From contig NZ_CP016210.1 of assembly GCF_001682385.1 (NCBI RefSeq), positions 1,488,001 to 1,552,000 on the forward strand: a stretch of 64,000 nt of DNA, given 5' to 3'. Under the pieces are notes generated by a model, which did not search any database, had not been told where the DNA came from, and saw only the letters and a list, made by a program, of their open reading frames with translations. This DNA is from Azoarcus olearius (GTDB lineage Bacteria > Pseudomonadota > Gammaproteobacteria > Burkholderiales > Rhodocyclaceae). The translations under genes and the position numbers were made by a program. Positions 18,771 to 27,917 of this stretch are shown here, one piece after another; positions within the stretch are counted from its first letter, which is position 1; every line of letters begins with the position of its first letter.

Positions 18771-19246
18771 TGGCGCGGATCGGCCTTTCGCACAGGGTGC
18801 GGACACGTGCGCGCGGCGCGGCCGGCGCGCTGCTGGTCGCCGTCTTGCTGTCTGCGTGTGCGGGTGCGCCTCCGCAAGCGGAGCCCGCGGCCGAGGTGGA
18901 ACCGCCGCGCCCGGCGCCGGAGTCCCCGGTCGTCGCGCCCGCCGGTGAGCCCGAGCCTGCCGTGGCGGGCCGCCATACCTTCCGTTTCGACACCTTGAGC
19001 GTGGCCTTGAGCGAGAGCGAAAAGGCCCGCGTTGCCACCCTTGCGGAGCAGGTCCGCGGCGCGCGTGCGGTGGTCGTACGCGGCTCCTGCGATCGCAACG
19101 CGGTGGGAAACGCAAGGGAAGCGGCGATTGCCCGTGCGCTGGCGGTGCGCCACGTGTTGGTGGAGAACGGCGTGCCGGCGGCAAAGATCCGGACCCGCTA
19201 TAGCACCGAGGATGGCACCCACGCGGTGGTGCTGCGCGTGAACTAG
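18770..19246 (+). CDS. OmpA-like lipoprotein of the T6SS locus
   Basis: A 158-residue lipoprotein: signal peptide with lipobox LLSAC (Cys30), then a Pro/Ala/Glu-rich linker of about 40 residues, then a short OmpA-like C-terminal domain in which FDTLSVALSESEKARVATLAEQ, VVVRGSCDRNA and ALAVRHVLVENGVPAAKI follow the usual strand-helix pattern. OmpA domains bind peptidoglycan. Because TssL here lacks such a domain, this lipoprotein could be the separate cell-wall anchor of the apparatus, as TagL/TagN-type accessory proteins are elsewhere; that is inference. It is coupled to hcp and ends 14 bp before the proposed vgrG start. Confidence 0.8.
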   Translation: MARIGLSHRVRTRARGAAGALLVAVLLSACAGAPPQAEPAAEVEPPRPAPESPVVAPAGEPEPAVAGRHTFRFDTLSVALSESEKARVATLAEQVRGARAVVVRGSCDRNAVGNAREAAIARALAVRHVLVENGVPAAKIRTRYSTEDGTHAVVLRVN

Positions 19247-19260
19247 GCCCCAGGGGCGGG

Positions 19261-22020
19261 TTGGCTCGCCCTAGTCTCCGTCTTTCCCAATCGGATTTCC
19301 AGGTGACCGACTCGCTTCGATCCGCTGCCGCCGACCTGTTGTCGGTGGCAGACGCTATTTCATTCCTGCCGGCGACGCGTCTGGTCGAACTGCGCTTCGC
19401 CGGCGGCGGCCCAGAAGGCGGCCCCTTGATCGCATTGAGCGCGTATGGCGACGAGGGGCTCAACATGTGCCACCGGATCACGGTGCGCTGCGTCGCGGTG
19501 GACGCACGGATCGAGCTGATGACCATGCTCGGCCTGCGCGCGGCGATCGGGATCCGCACCGCGGACGGACGGGAGCGGATTCGATGCGGGGTGGTGACCG
19601 CGGGGGTTGCACTTGGTGCTGACGGCGGCTTTGCGGCTTACGAGATCACGGTGGAGCCGCCACTTGCGCTGTTGCGCCACCGGTGGGGCAGCAGGGTGTT
19701 TCAGGCGCTGACCGTGCCGGAGATCGTCCGGGCACTGGTTGAGGAACACCGGGGCCGCAACCCCATCTTCAATGCCGGCCTGGGGCTACGCTTCGATCTC
19801 CAGCGCCGCTACGAGTGCCGCTCCTACTGCGTGCAGTATCACGAGTCCGACCTCGAGTTCGTCGAACGCCTGCTCGCGGAAGAGGGCATCGGCTGGCGCT
19901 TCGACCACGAAGAGGACGCAGCGGGGGCCGGGCCCTCGACCCTGTTGGTGCTGTTTGACGCCGCAGACAGTCTCCCGCCCGCGGAGCCCCCATCGGTCCG
20001 CTTCCACCGCGGCAACGCCAGCGAAACAGAGGACAGCGTCACGTCGTGGTCGGCGCAGCGCAGCGTCGGCGCGGGGCGCACGACGCTGACCAGTTTCGAC
20101 TACAAGCCCGCCGCTACTACCACCGCGCGTGCCGAGGGCGCGGGTGAAGACGGTGGCGACGCCACTTCGCTCGAGCAGGCGCTGGAGGATTTCCGGCCGC
20201 AGACCCTGCACTATGCGGCCACGGTCGATGGCCTCGCCGCATACGCGGCACTCCGCCAGCAGGCGCGGGATGCGGAGCGCAATACCTTCGAGGCGGACGG
20301 GGATGCGCGTGGGCTGACGGCAGGGGCGTGGTTCCAGCTGGAGGGGCACCCGCGCCACGAGCATGAACCGGGCGAAGAACGTCGCTTCGTGGTGACGCGC
20401 CTGACGTTCGTTGCGCGCAGCAATCTTCCCGTCCATTCCTCGCTGATGGACGCGGCGGGCGAGGGCCGCGCCTGGGCAGGGGCCGGAAAGACGCCTTATC
20501 AGATCCGGCTGACGGCGGTGCGTCGGGGGCAGGCGTCTGCCGGCATCTTTCCGCCGCGTCGCGACCTGCGCCCCACCGCGCGTGGGCCTCAGAGCGCAAT
20601 CGTGGTCGGGCCGCATGACGAAGAGGTTCACACCGACGAGTACGGCCGCATCCGCATCCAGTTCCACTGGCAGCGGCAGGAAGATCACCCAGACGGCGGA
20701 GCCGCTTACGACGAGCGTTCCTCCTGCTGGGTGCGCGTCGCGCTGCCCAGCGCGGGCATCGCCTGGGGGCATCAGTTCATTCCGCGCGTCGGCCAGGAGG
20801 TCCTGGTGGATTTCCTTGACGGCGACATCGACCGGCCGGTGGTGACCGGCGTGCTGGGCAACGGGTGTCACCCTCCGGTCCGCTTTTCCGGGGTCGGCGC
20901 GCTGCCCGCCAACAAGGCTCTGTCCGGGATCAAGTCGCGGGAGCACGGCGGCGCGGGCTTCAACGAGCTGGTGTTCGACGACACGGCGGGGCAACTGCGG
21001 GCACGGCTGAGCACGGAACACGCAGCGTCGCAGCTGAACCTCGGCTGCCTTGTCCATCCCCGCGAAAACGGGCAGGCGACGGTCCGGGGTGACGGGGCAG
21101 AGCTGCGTACCGACGGCGCTGCCGCGGTTCGGGGTGCCCGCGGCGTGCTGGTAAGTGCGCATGGACGGCCGCGCGCGGCCGGCCGCCAACTGGCACGGGA
21201 AGAGTTGATGGAACTGCTGGAGCAGGCGCGCGAACTCGCGCGCACGCTGTCCGATTACGCGGGCAGCCACCAGGGCGTTCCTGCCGAGAGCAGTGGCGCC
21301 GACGCGCTGCTGCAGGCAGTGCGTCAATGGGATGGGGATCGCGCCGAGGGTGCAGACCGGGAGCGCGGTGACGGACTCGTTTGCGCGGCCGCGCCCGAGG
21401 GAATCGTGATTGCGACCGGTGCGACGCTGATCAGTTGTGCGGCCGAGGATCACGAGGTCTGTGCCAGCCACCAGCTCCGGCTGACCGCAGGGGAAGGCTT
21501 GGTAGCGAATGCGGGCGCCGGCATCGGGCTCTTCGCCCAGTCGGGCGACCTGCGCTCGATCGCTCATCAGGGCCTGCATCTGACCCAGGCCCAGCAGGGC
21601 GACGTGATGACCGAAGCCGCCCGCAACGTCCGCGTTTCCGCGGCCGAAGGTGAAGTCCTGATCAGCGCGCCGGTCATCCGGCTCGTGGCCGAGGACGGCT
21701 CCTTCCTCCGGTTGGGAGGCGGCATCACGCTGGGAACCGAAGGTGCGGTGCAGGTCAAGGCCGCGCGCCACAGCCTGGGCGGTCCCGCCACCGACAGCAT
21801 TGATCTGCCGGTCTTCGACCGTGCCGGCGCCGACCAGCGCTTCGCGTTGCTCTACCCCAGCGCCGCAGCTGCGGAGCCGCAGCCTGCCGGCGGACGGCGA
21901 TACGAGATCACGCTGAAGGATGGGCGCGTCGTGGCCGGCACTGCCGACGCCGAGGGCAGGACCGACATGCTGACGAGCGAGGCCATGCAGGTGGCCCACA
22001 TCCGTGTCTTCGACCGCTGA
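19261..22020 (+). CDS. vgrG: Type VI secretion spike protein VgrG with C-terminal extension
   Basis: A 919-residue VgrG (TssI). Residues about 25-530 form the gp27/gp5-like base (CRSYCVQYHESDLEFVERLL, DEYGRIRIQFHWQ, SCWVRVALPSAG, PRVGQEVLVDFLDGDIDRP), followed by the DUF2345 region (about 600-840). The last 70 residues (YEITLKDGRVVAGTADAEGRT) resemble the transthyretin-like tails that recruit effectors in other VgrGs. No effector or immunity gene follows: tssF begins 7 bp after the stop. The start is unusual: the longest reading begins with TTG at 19261, and a GTG at 19303 is an alternative giving 905 residues. The trimeric spike caps the Hcp tube and carries the PAAR tip. Confidence 0.93.
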   Translation: MARPSLRLSQSDFQVTDSLRSAAADLLSVADAISFLPATRLVELRFAGGGPEGGPLIALSAYGDEGLNMCHRITVRCVAVDARIELMTMLGLRAAIGIRTADGRERIRCGVVTAGVALGADGGFAAYEITVEPPLALLRHRWGSRVFQALTVPEIVRALVEEHRGRNPIFNAGLGLRFDLQRRYECRSYCVQYHESDLEFVERLLAEEGIGWRFDHEEDAAGAGPSTLLVLFDAADSLPPAEPPSVRFHRGNASETEDSVTSWSAQRSVGAGRTTLTSFDYKPAATTTARAEGAGEDGGDATSLEQALEDFRPQTLHYAATVDGLAAYAALRQQARDAERNTFEADGDARGLTAGAWFQLEGHPRHEHEPGEERRFVVTRLTFVARSNLPVHSSLMDAAGEGRAWAGAGKTPYQIRLTAVRRGQASAGIFPPRRDLRPTARGPQSAIVVGPHDEEVHTDEYGRIRIQFHWQRQEDHPDGGAAYDERSSCWVRVALPSAGIAWGHQFIPRVGQEVLVDFLDGDIDRPVVTGVLGNGCHPPVRFSGVGALPANKALSGIKSREHGGAGFNELVFDDTAGQLRARLSTEHAASQLNLGCLVHPRENGQATVRGDGAELRTDGAAAVRGARGVLVSAHGRPRAAGRQLAREELMELLEQARELARTLSDYAGSHQGVPAESSGADALLQAVRQWDGDRAEGADRERGDGLVCAAAPEGIVIATGATLISCAAEDHEVCASHQLRLTAGEGLVANAGAGIGLFAQSGDLRSIAHQGLHLTQAQQGDVMTEAARNVRVSAAEGEVLISAPVIRLVAEDGSFLRLGGGITLGTEGAVQVKAARHSLGGPATDSIDLPVFDRAGADQRFALLYPSAAAAEPQPAGGRRYEITLKDGRVVAGTADAEGRTDMLTSEAMQVAHIRVFDR

Positions 22021-22026
22021 GCCCCC

Positions 22027-23865
22027 ATGTTCGACGAACTGTTGCGCTACTACGAAACCGAACTCGGCTACCTGCGCGAACTCTCGGGTGAGTTCGCGCG
22101 CCGTTACCCGAAGATCGCCGGCCGTCTTCAGCTGGAGGGAGACCAGTGCGAGGACCCGCATGTCGAGCGTCTCATCGAAGCCTTCGCCTTTCTCGGTGCC
22201 CGCATCCATCGCCGCCTGGACGACGACCTGCCGGAAATCACCGCCAGCCTGCTCGACGCCCTGTATCCCCACTTTCTGCAACCTGTTCCTTCGGCCAGCA
22301 TCGTGCAGTTCGAACTCGACCCCGCGCGTCCGGAAGTGGCGGGGCGCTACCGGATAGAGCGCGGGCAGATGCTGCTGTCGCCACCGGTGGACGACCTGGC
22401 CTGCCGGTTTCGCACCTGCTATCCGGTCGAGCTGTATCCGCTGACGGTCGCGTCGGCCCGGGTGGTCTTCACCGCAGTCAGTGCCCACCTTGCCGCGCAG
22501 GCGCCGGATGCGACCGCCGTGCTGACCTTGTCGCTGGAAACCCAGGGCGGCGTCGATCTCGGTGCGCTCCAGCTCGACCGGCTGCGCTTCTTCCTCGATG
22601 GCGAGCCGGCGCTGACCTATCTGATCCACCAGTTGCTGCTGCAACACGAAGCGCAACCCTGGGTGGAGGACCAAGGCGGGCGGCTTCAGCGCCTGCCCTG
22701 CGGTGCGCTGCGGCCAGTCGGCTTTGCCCGGGACGAGGGGCTGCTCGCCTATGACGACCGCTCCTTCCTCGGTTACCGCTTGCTGACCGAGTACTTCACG
22801 CTGCCGGAGAAGTTCCTGTTTGTGGACGTCACCGGCCTGCCGGCGCTGTCGGGGCAGCGTTTTCGGCTGCACTGCCCGATCAGGCGCTATCCAGGGGCAG
22901 AGCGCCATACCCGCCTGCTCGAAAGCGTCGAGGCGCGGCATTTCCGCCTTGGCTGCACCCCGGTGATCAACCTGTTCCCGCGCGCAGCCGAACCGGTTCG
23001 CGTCACTCATCGGCGCGAGTCCTACCCGATCGTGGTGGACGCCCGCCGCCCGCTCGGTTATGAGGTGATCGCGATCGAGCGTGTGCACTACGTCGAAAGG
23101 GACGACGCCGGCACGCGCGCAACGGAAGTCCCACCGCTCTATGGTTTGAATGGGGCCACGGAGGCGGACGCCGCGCGTTTTCGGTGGCATGCCAGGCGGG
23201 ACGGTTCGACCCGAGCCAACGACCGGGGAACCGAGGTATCGCTCCATCTGGTGGATGCCCGCTTCTCGGCCGTCCGCCCCGCGACAGAGGTGCTGAGCCT
23301 GGCGCTGTTGTGCAGCAACCGCGACCTGCCGGAGCGCCTGCCTTTCGGCGGTGGTGATGCCGGCCCGCACACCGATTTCACGCTGCCGGGACAGGCGGTG
23401 GTGAAGCGGGTGCGGCTGTTGCGCAAGCCCACGCCCAGCCTGCGCAACCCGCACCGCAAGGGCTTCCAGTGGCGGCTGGTGTCGCACCTGTCGCTCAACT
23501 ACCTGTCCATCGTCAGCCAGGGCAAGGGGGCGCTGCAGGACATCCTCGCGCTCTACAACCCGCTCGACCGGCCGGCCGCGCGGCGCCACATCGAAGGTAT
23601 CCGCGAGGTGAACAGCGCCCCCGCGGTTGCTCGTCTTGCAGGCCCCGACTTCATCAGTTTCGTCCGTGGCACTGCGGTGGACCTCGTGCTGGACGAAGAG
23701 GCCTTTGTCGGTGCCAGCGCCTACTTGTTCGCCAGCGTGCTGGAACGCTTCTTTGCCTTGTACTGCGCACCCAACAGCTTCGTGCAATTGCGCTACCGCT
23801 GCCTGAACGATGAGGAGAACGTGGTCCAATGGCCACCCCGCAGCGGCGAAGCGATCGTGATCTGA
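22027..23865 (+). CDS. tssF: Type VI secretion baseplate protein TssF
   Basis: A 612-residue TssF (ImpG/VasA), the largest baseplate wedge protein. It starts MFDELLRYYETELGYLRELS, contains PKIAGRL and VERLIEAFAFLGARIHRRLDD, and has the C-terminal LFASVLERFFALYCAPNSFVQL. It forms a TssF2-TssG wedge around the VgrG hub. The 3' end overlaps tssG by 37 bp, which implies translational coupling. Confidence 0.95.
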   Translation: MFDELLRYYETELGYLRELSGEFARRYPKIAGRLQLEGDQCEDPHVERLIEAFAFLGARIHRRLDDDLPEITASLLDALYPHFLQPVPSASIVQFELDPARPEVAGRYRIERGQMLLSPPVDDLACRFRTCYPVELYPLTVASARVVFTAVSAHLAAQAPDATAVLTLSLETQGGVDLGALQLDRLRFFLDGEPALTYLIHQLLLQHEAQPWVEDQGGRLQRLPCGALRPVGFARDEGLLAYDDRSFLGYRLLTEYFTLPEKFLFVDVTGLPALSGQRFRLHCPIRRYPGAERHTRLLESVEARHFRLGCTPVINLFPRAAEPVRVTHRRESYPIVVDARRPLGYEVIAIERVHYVERDDAGTRATEVPPLYGLNGATEADAARFRWHARRDGSTRANDRGTEVSLHLVDARFSAVRPATEVLSLALLCSNRDLPERLPFGGGDAGPHTDFTLPGQAVVKRVRLLRKPTPSLRNPHRKGFQWRLVSHLSLNYLSIVSQGKGALQDILALYNPLDRPAARRHIEGIREVNSAPAVARLAGPDFISFVRGTAVDLVLDEEAFVGASAYLFASVLERFFALYCAPNSFVQLRYRCLNDEENVVQWPPRSGEAIVI

Positions 23866-24845
23866 GTGCCGAACTGGCCGCCGAACCGCACTGCTTCGGC
23901 TTTTTCCAGGCGGTCCGCTTGCTGGAGCTGATCTCGGCGGCGGCCGGGCACGAGCGCCCGGTGCGCTTTCGTGCGGCCCTGAGCCTTGCGTTTCCACCCA
24001 GTGAGCTTGCCGCGGCGACCGTGCCGGCGGGCGCCGCGGGCGAGCGGCCAATGGGCGGAGAACTGAGCGTGGCCTTCATGGGCCTGACCGGCCCGAGCGG
24101 AGTCCTGCCTCACGTCTACACCGAGATGCTGCTGGAGCGGAATCACCTGCGGCACGACGGTGCCGCAGGCGCGTTCCTCGATCTCTTCAACCATCGGGCG
24201 CTGGCCCTGTTCCACGAGGGATGGCGAAAGTACCGTCACTGGCTGGCGGCCGAACGCGCCGGCACGGACCGTTTCGCCGAGCATCTGCTCGATCTGTGCG
24301 GTTTGGGCCCGGCGGCATTGGCATCGATCGGCGGGGGTGAGACCCCTGCGCGGCTCGCCTTTCTACGCTACGCGGGCCTGCTCGCCCAGCGCCCGCTGTC
24401 GGCGCACGCGCTGGAGACCGTAATCGCGGGCGTCCTCGGCGTAACAGTGCGGATCGAGTCTTTCTCCGGGCGGTGGATGGTGTTGCCAGAAGCAGAACGC
24501 TCCCGTCTGGGTACTTACGCTTGCGGGCTCGGCAGCGAGGCCTGTTCGGGCGACCGGGTGTGGGATGCGCAGGGTGCGATCCGGCTGCGAGTGGGGCCGG
24601 TGCGCCGTCAGCAGTTCGAAACGCTGCTGCCCGGCGGTGCAGCGGCGCGGATGCTGGCGGGTCTCATCCGCTATGCGGTGGGGCACGCGCTGGCCTGCAC
24701 GGTGGTGGTGGTGCTTGACCGTCGCGACATACCTCAACCGCGCCTGGGCGCGGATGCGCCGTTGTCGCTCGGCAGCAATCTGTGGTTCGAGGCCAGGGCG
24801 CGGGAGGACGATGCGGACGATCTGCGCTACGCCTTGCTGGATTAG
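23829..24845 (+). CDS. tssG: Type VI secretion baseplate protein TssG
   Basis: A 338-residue TssG (ImpH/VasB). Family motifs are visible: CFGFFQAVRLLE near the start, GLTGPSGVLPHVYTEMLLER, FLDLFNHRALALFHEGWRKY, and the C-terminal GSNLWFEARAREDD. It acts with TssF and TssE in the baseplate wedge. It is the last gene of the plus-strand T6SS unit, and its stop overlaps the convergent tssA stop by 4 bp. Confidence 0.95.
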   Translation: MATPQRRSDRDLSAELAAEPHCFGFFQAVRLLELISAAAGHERPVRFRAALSLAFPPSELAAATVPAGAAGERPMGGELSVAFMGLTGPSGVLPHVYTEMLLERNHLRHDGAAGAFLDLFNHRALALFHEGWRKYRHWLAAERAGTDRFAEHLLDLCGLGPAALASIGGGETPARLAFLRYAGLLAQRPLSAHALETVIAGVLGVTVRIESFSGRWMVLPEAERSRLGTYACGLGSEACSGDRVWDAQGAIRLRVGPVRRQQFETLLPGGAAARMLAGLIRYAVGHALACTVVVVLDRRDIPQPRLGADAPLSLGSNLWFEARAREDDADDLRYALLD

Positions 24846-25963
24846 TTTCGCGCGCCGGGCGGCAGGTCGAGCAGTTCGCGCAGGTGATCCAGCGTGGCAG
24901 CGTCCTTGACCACGGCCTGCAGCCAGTCTTCGAACGGCATCCCTGCCCAGCGGACGGCGCGTTCGATCAGCAGTGCAACCGGGCTGTGCGGCTCATGGAC
25001 GCGAAAAAAGCGGCCGATCTCGGCCAACTGCCGGATCGCCGCGTCGCGGTCCGGCGGCGCGCCGTCTGGAAGCGGGGCCAGGGGAGGCGCGTCGCTGGAG
25101 TACGGCCGGGACGGCGGGCGTCCGTCGTCGGCGCGCGACGAGGGCGGTCGATCCGGCTCGCCGTGCAGACGCGCGGGGGGGCTTGCCTGCGACGACTGCG
25201 GTGGGGTGATGGTGGGCCGCAAGTGGCGGGAGAGGAGGGCATCGCATGCGCCGATCTCGGCCTGGAGGGCGGCGAAGCTCGGTCCGTCCATGCCGAAATG
25301 CTGGTCGCAGCAGTCCTGAAGGCGGCTTGCGGCCGCGAGCGTGGCCGCAAGCTGAATGCGCCGCTGCATCAGTTGCGCGGTGTCTGCCGCGCGGAAGGCG
25401 CGCCGCAGGCGTTCTGCGTCGATGGCTGCTGCGGGCTCGCCCGCGGCGGAGTCGGCATCGGGGCGATTCTCGCGCTCGATGGCCGTGCGGTAGTCGTGCA
25501 GGCTGTAGGAGCGGACTTCGTCTGCAATGAGCGGAAGCGCGGCCACCTGGTCCGCCAGTTGGCGGCCCAGCCATTCGAGGCGCGCGGTGCGTTCCCCCCA
25601 GTCGCCGCCGTCGGGCAGGGGATGCACAACTGCCCAGAAGCCGTCCAGCAGGTCGGACAGGAAACCGAGGCCGAATTCCAGCGCCGGCCAGTGCTGGTGG
25701 CGGACCAGCGCGTCGACATACCAGACGGCAAGTTGCAGGTCCTTGCTGCGGGCGCACAGCGCGGTGCGGCATAACTCGACCACGCGCGGCCAGTCCGCCG
25801 CCTTGACCGCGTGCGTCCATTCCCCCTGGCCGAGGGCGTCGTCGTCCGCGTGGCGGGCGTTGCGGATGTCGTCGAACAGGGGGGTGTAGCAAAGGTCTTC
25901 GCCGGCGGGGTTCGCCGCGGAAATCGGGGCCATCAGGCCGGCGCGGAATTCGGCTTCGTCCAT
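24842..25963 (-). CDS. tssA: Type VI secretion protein TssA
   Basis: A 373-residue TssA with an N-terminal ImpA domain (ISAANPAGEDLCYTPLFDDI, KAADWPRVVELC, DLQLAVWYVDALVR), a middle region, a Pro/Ser/Asp-rich linker around residues 240-300, and a short C-terminal domain (IGRFFRVHEPHSPVALLIERA, DWLQAVVKD). TssA proteins prime baseplate and tail-tube/sheath assembly. It is coupled to the PAAR gene 6 bp upstream and converges on tssG. The C-terminal PHSPVALLIERA segment matches the VasJ-type tail that caps or coordinates sheath growth. Confidence 0.92.
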   Translation of the reverse strand: MDEAEFRAGLMAPISAANPAGEDLCYTPLFDDIRNARHADDDALGQGEWTHAVKAADWPRVVELCRTALCARSKDLQLAVWYVDALVRHQHWPALEFGLGFLSDLLDGFWAVVHPLPDGGDWGERTARLEWLGRQLADQVAALPLIADEVRSYSLHDYRTAIERENRPDADSAAGEPAAAIDAERLRRAFRAADTAQLMQRRIQLAATLAAASRLQDCCDQHFGMDGPSFAALQAEIGACDALLSRHLRPTITPPQSSQASPPARLHGEPDRPPSSRADDGRPPSRPYSSDAPPLAPLPDGAPPDRDAAIRQLAEIGRFFRVHEPHSPVALLIERAVRWAGMPFEDWLQAVVKDAATLDHLRELLDLPPGARN

Positions 25964-25969
25964 GTCGGC

Positions 25970-26233
25970 TTACTCCCTGCCCACGCTGGCCACCGTGGCG
26001 ATCAGCGTTGCGCCGCAACTGGTGAGGTGGCCTTCGAGGGCGACGGGCCGGCCGTCGATCAGCCAGTCGGGGTCGCCTTCGATGATGACAGCCAGGCCGT
26101 GGCCCTGCATCGGGCAGGTGACCCGATCGCCGACGCGGGCGACCGGGCGGCCGAGCACTTCGTAGCTGGAAGAGGCGCTGATCACCACGCCGCCGTGTGT
26201 CGTAGGGTCCCCGAGCCGGATCAAGCGTTTCAT
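25970..26233 (-). CDS. PAAR-domain spike tip protein
   Basis: An 87-residue, minimal PAAR protein (MKRLIRLGDPTTHGG, RVGDRVTCPMQGHG, GRPVALEGHLTSCGATLIA). The conserved Cys/His positions that bind the tip metal are present. It sharpens the VgrG trimer. It carries no toxin extension, so effector cargo must bind elsewhere. The start at 26233 is the ATG nearest the family N-terminus; a TATACT -10-like element lies upstream at 26264-26269 (minus strand). It forms a two-gene unit with tssA. Confidence 0.93.
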   Translation of the reverse strand: MKRLIRLGDPTTHGGVVISASSSYEVLGRPVARVGDRVTCPMQGHGLAVIIEGDPDWLIDGRPVALEGHLTSCGATLIATVASVGRE

Positions 26234-26434
26234 CTGAAAAATGACAAATGGATAATTTCGCGAAGTATAGCGCGTCGTCCGGCCGAAGTGCTCGGGCCTT
26301 CCAGGCCTTGCGGCGCCTGCCGGCGCCCGTTGCAGCGCGGAGTCGAAGCCGGCCCTCAGTAGGGCCGCAGCCCCGCCTGCGGTATAGTCCCGCCTCCGTC
26401 CGCCGGACGGCCCCTGCTGCCGCTTCACGTCGCC

Positions 26435-27529
26435 ATGTCGCTTCCTCGCTTCGATCCCGCCGAGTACGAAACCCAGCTCGCCGCGAAAATCGCCCGCTTC
26501 AAGTCGGATTTCGCGCCGCTCGACCTGCCCGAACCGGAGGTTTTCCGCTCCGAACCGCTGCACTACCGGCTGCGGGCCGAATTCCGCATCTGGCACAGCG
26601 AGGGAAGGTTGGACTACGCGATGTTCGACCCCGCCGATCCCAAGCGGCCGGTGCTGATCGACGGTTTTCCGGCGGCGGCCGCTCCGATTGCCGCAGCCAT
26701 GCCCGTCCTGCGCGAGCGCGTGATGGCGAGTGAGCCGCTGCGGCGCAAGCTTTTCCAGGTGGAGTTCCTCGCGACCCTGTCCGGCGAGCTGATGATCAGC
26801 CTCGTCTATCACCGTCCGCTGGAAGCGGACTGGGAAGCGGCGGCGCGCGAACTTGCTGCGGCGATGGGCGTGCAGCTCATCGGGCGCAGCCGCAAGCAGA
26901 AGATCGTGCTGGAGCGCGACTGGGTGCTGGAGTCGTTCGAACTCGACGGGCGCACGCTGCACTACCAGCAGATCGAGGGCAGCTTTTCGCAGCCCAACGG
27001 CGGCGTGAACCGCCAGATGCTGGCGTGGGCGCGCCGCCAGGCCGAGGGTTCTGGGGCGGACCTGCTCGAACTCTATTGCGGCAACGGCAACTTCACCGTG
27101 GCGCTGGCACCGCTGTTCGGCAAGGTGCTGGCGACCGAGATGAGCAAGTCGTCGGTCCGTGCCGCGCACTACAACCTCGACGCCAACGCGGTCGACAACG
27201 TCACCATGGTGCGCATGGCGAGCGAGGAAATCAGCGATGCGCTGGCCGGCGGCCGCGCCTACCGGCGCATGCAGGGCATCGACCTTGCCGGCTACCGTTT
27301 CGGCACCCTGTTCGTCGATCCGCCACGCAGCGGGCTGGATGAAGCCACCGTCGCGCTGGCGCGCCGGTTCGACCGCATCCTCTACATCTCCTGCAACCCG
27401 CAGACGCTGCACGACAACATCGCCGCGCTGCGCGATACGCACGGCATTGCCGCCGCTGCGGCGTTCGACCAGTTTCCCTATACCCATCACCTCGAGTGCG
27501 GCGTATTGCTGCAGAAGACTGCGGCCTGA
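26435..27529 (+). CDS. trmA: tRNA (uracil-5-)-methyltransferase TrmA
   Basis: A 364-residue TrmA, which makes m5U54 in the T-loop of tRNA using S-adenosylmethionine. Seen: the N-terminal [18 protein letters not shown], the SAM site [16 protein letters not shown], the FVDPPRSGL motif, the catalytic cysteine in YISCNPQTL and the C-terminal LECGVLL. The length matches the family (about 366). A TATAGT -10-like element lies at about 26382, upstream of the ATG. It is transcribed away from the PAAR-tssA unit and marks the right end of the T6SS locus. Confidence 0.96.
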   Translation: MSLPRFDPAEYETQLAAKIARFKSDFAPLDLPEPEVFRSEPLHYRLRAEFRIWHSEGRLDYAMFDPADPKRPVLIDGFPAAAAPIAAAMPVLRERVMASEPLRRKLFQVEFLATLSGELMISLVYHRPLEADWEAAARELAAAMGVQLIGRSRKQKIVLERDWVLESFELDGRTLHYQQIEGSFSQPNGGVNRQMLAWARRQAEGSGADLLELYCGNGNFTVALAPLFGKVLATEMSKSSVRAAHYNLDANAVDNVTMVRMASEEISDALAGGRAYRRMQGIDLAGYRFGTLFVDPPRSGLDEATVALARRFDRILYISCNPQTLHDNIAALRDTHGIAAAAAFDQFPYTHHLECGVLLQKTAA

Positions 27530-27563
27530 GCAGCGCCGTCCCGACCACCGAACCGAGAATCCA

Positions 27564-27902
27564 ATGAGCAGCCTGCCGAAGTGTCCGAAATGCAGTTCCG
27601 AATACACCTACGAGGATGGCGAAAACTACGTCTGCCCCGAATGCGCGCATGAGTGGCCGCAGGCTGCGGCGGCAGGCGTGGAAGAGGCGCGCGTGGTGCG
27701 CGACGCGAACGGCAACGTGCTGCAGGACGGCGACACCGTGGTGGTGATCAAGGACCTGAAGGTGAAGGGGGCGTCCTCGGTGGTGAAGGTGGGCACCAAG
27801 GTGAAGAACATCCGCCTGGTTGATGGCGACCACGACATCGACTGCAAGATCGACGGCTTCGGTGCGATGGGGCTGAAGTCGTCCTTCGTCAAGAAGGCCT
27901 GA
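27564..27902 (+). CDS. yjdM: Zinc-ribbon protein YjdM (PhnA family)
   Basis: A 112-residue protein with an N-terminal zinc ribbon ([21 protein letters not shown]) and the PhnA domain ([43 protein letters not shown]). The old name links it to alkylphosphonate use, but the family is widespread in bacteria without phosphonate genes and its biochemical role is unclear. None of the phn operon is nearby. It lies 34 bp after trmA on the same strand and may share its transcript. Confidence 0.9.
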   Translation: MSSLPKCPKCSSEYTYEDGENYVCPECAHEWPQAAAAGVEEARVVRDANGNVLQDGDTVVVIKDLKVKGASSVVKVGTKVKNIRLVDGDHDIDCKIDGFGAMGLKSSFVKKA

Positions 27903-27917
27903 GCGCGCACGCGGCGC

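Noticed and set aside
19786-24051. A 1421-codon open frame on the minus strand
   Set aside because: It is antisense to vgrG, tssF and tssG, which are unmistakable. Long antisense frames are common in GC-rich coding DNA.
8469-26233. Contractile-tail prophage
   Set aside because: TssJ/K/L/M membrane-complex genes are present and there are no capsid, terminase, portal or lysis genes.
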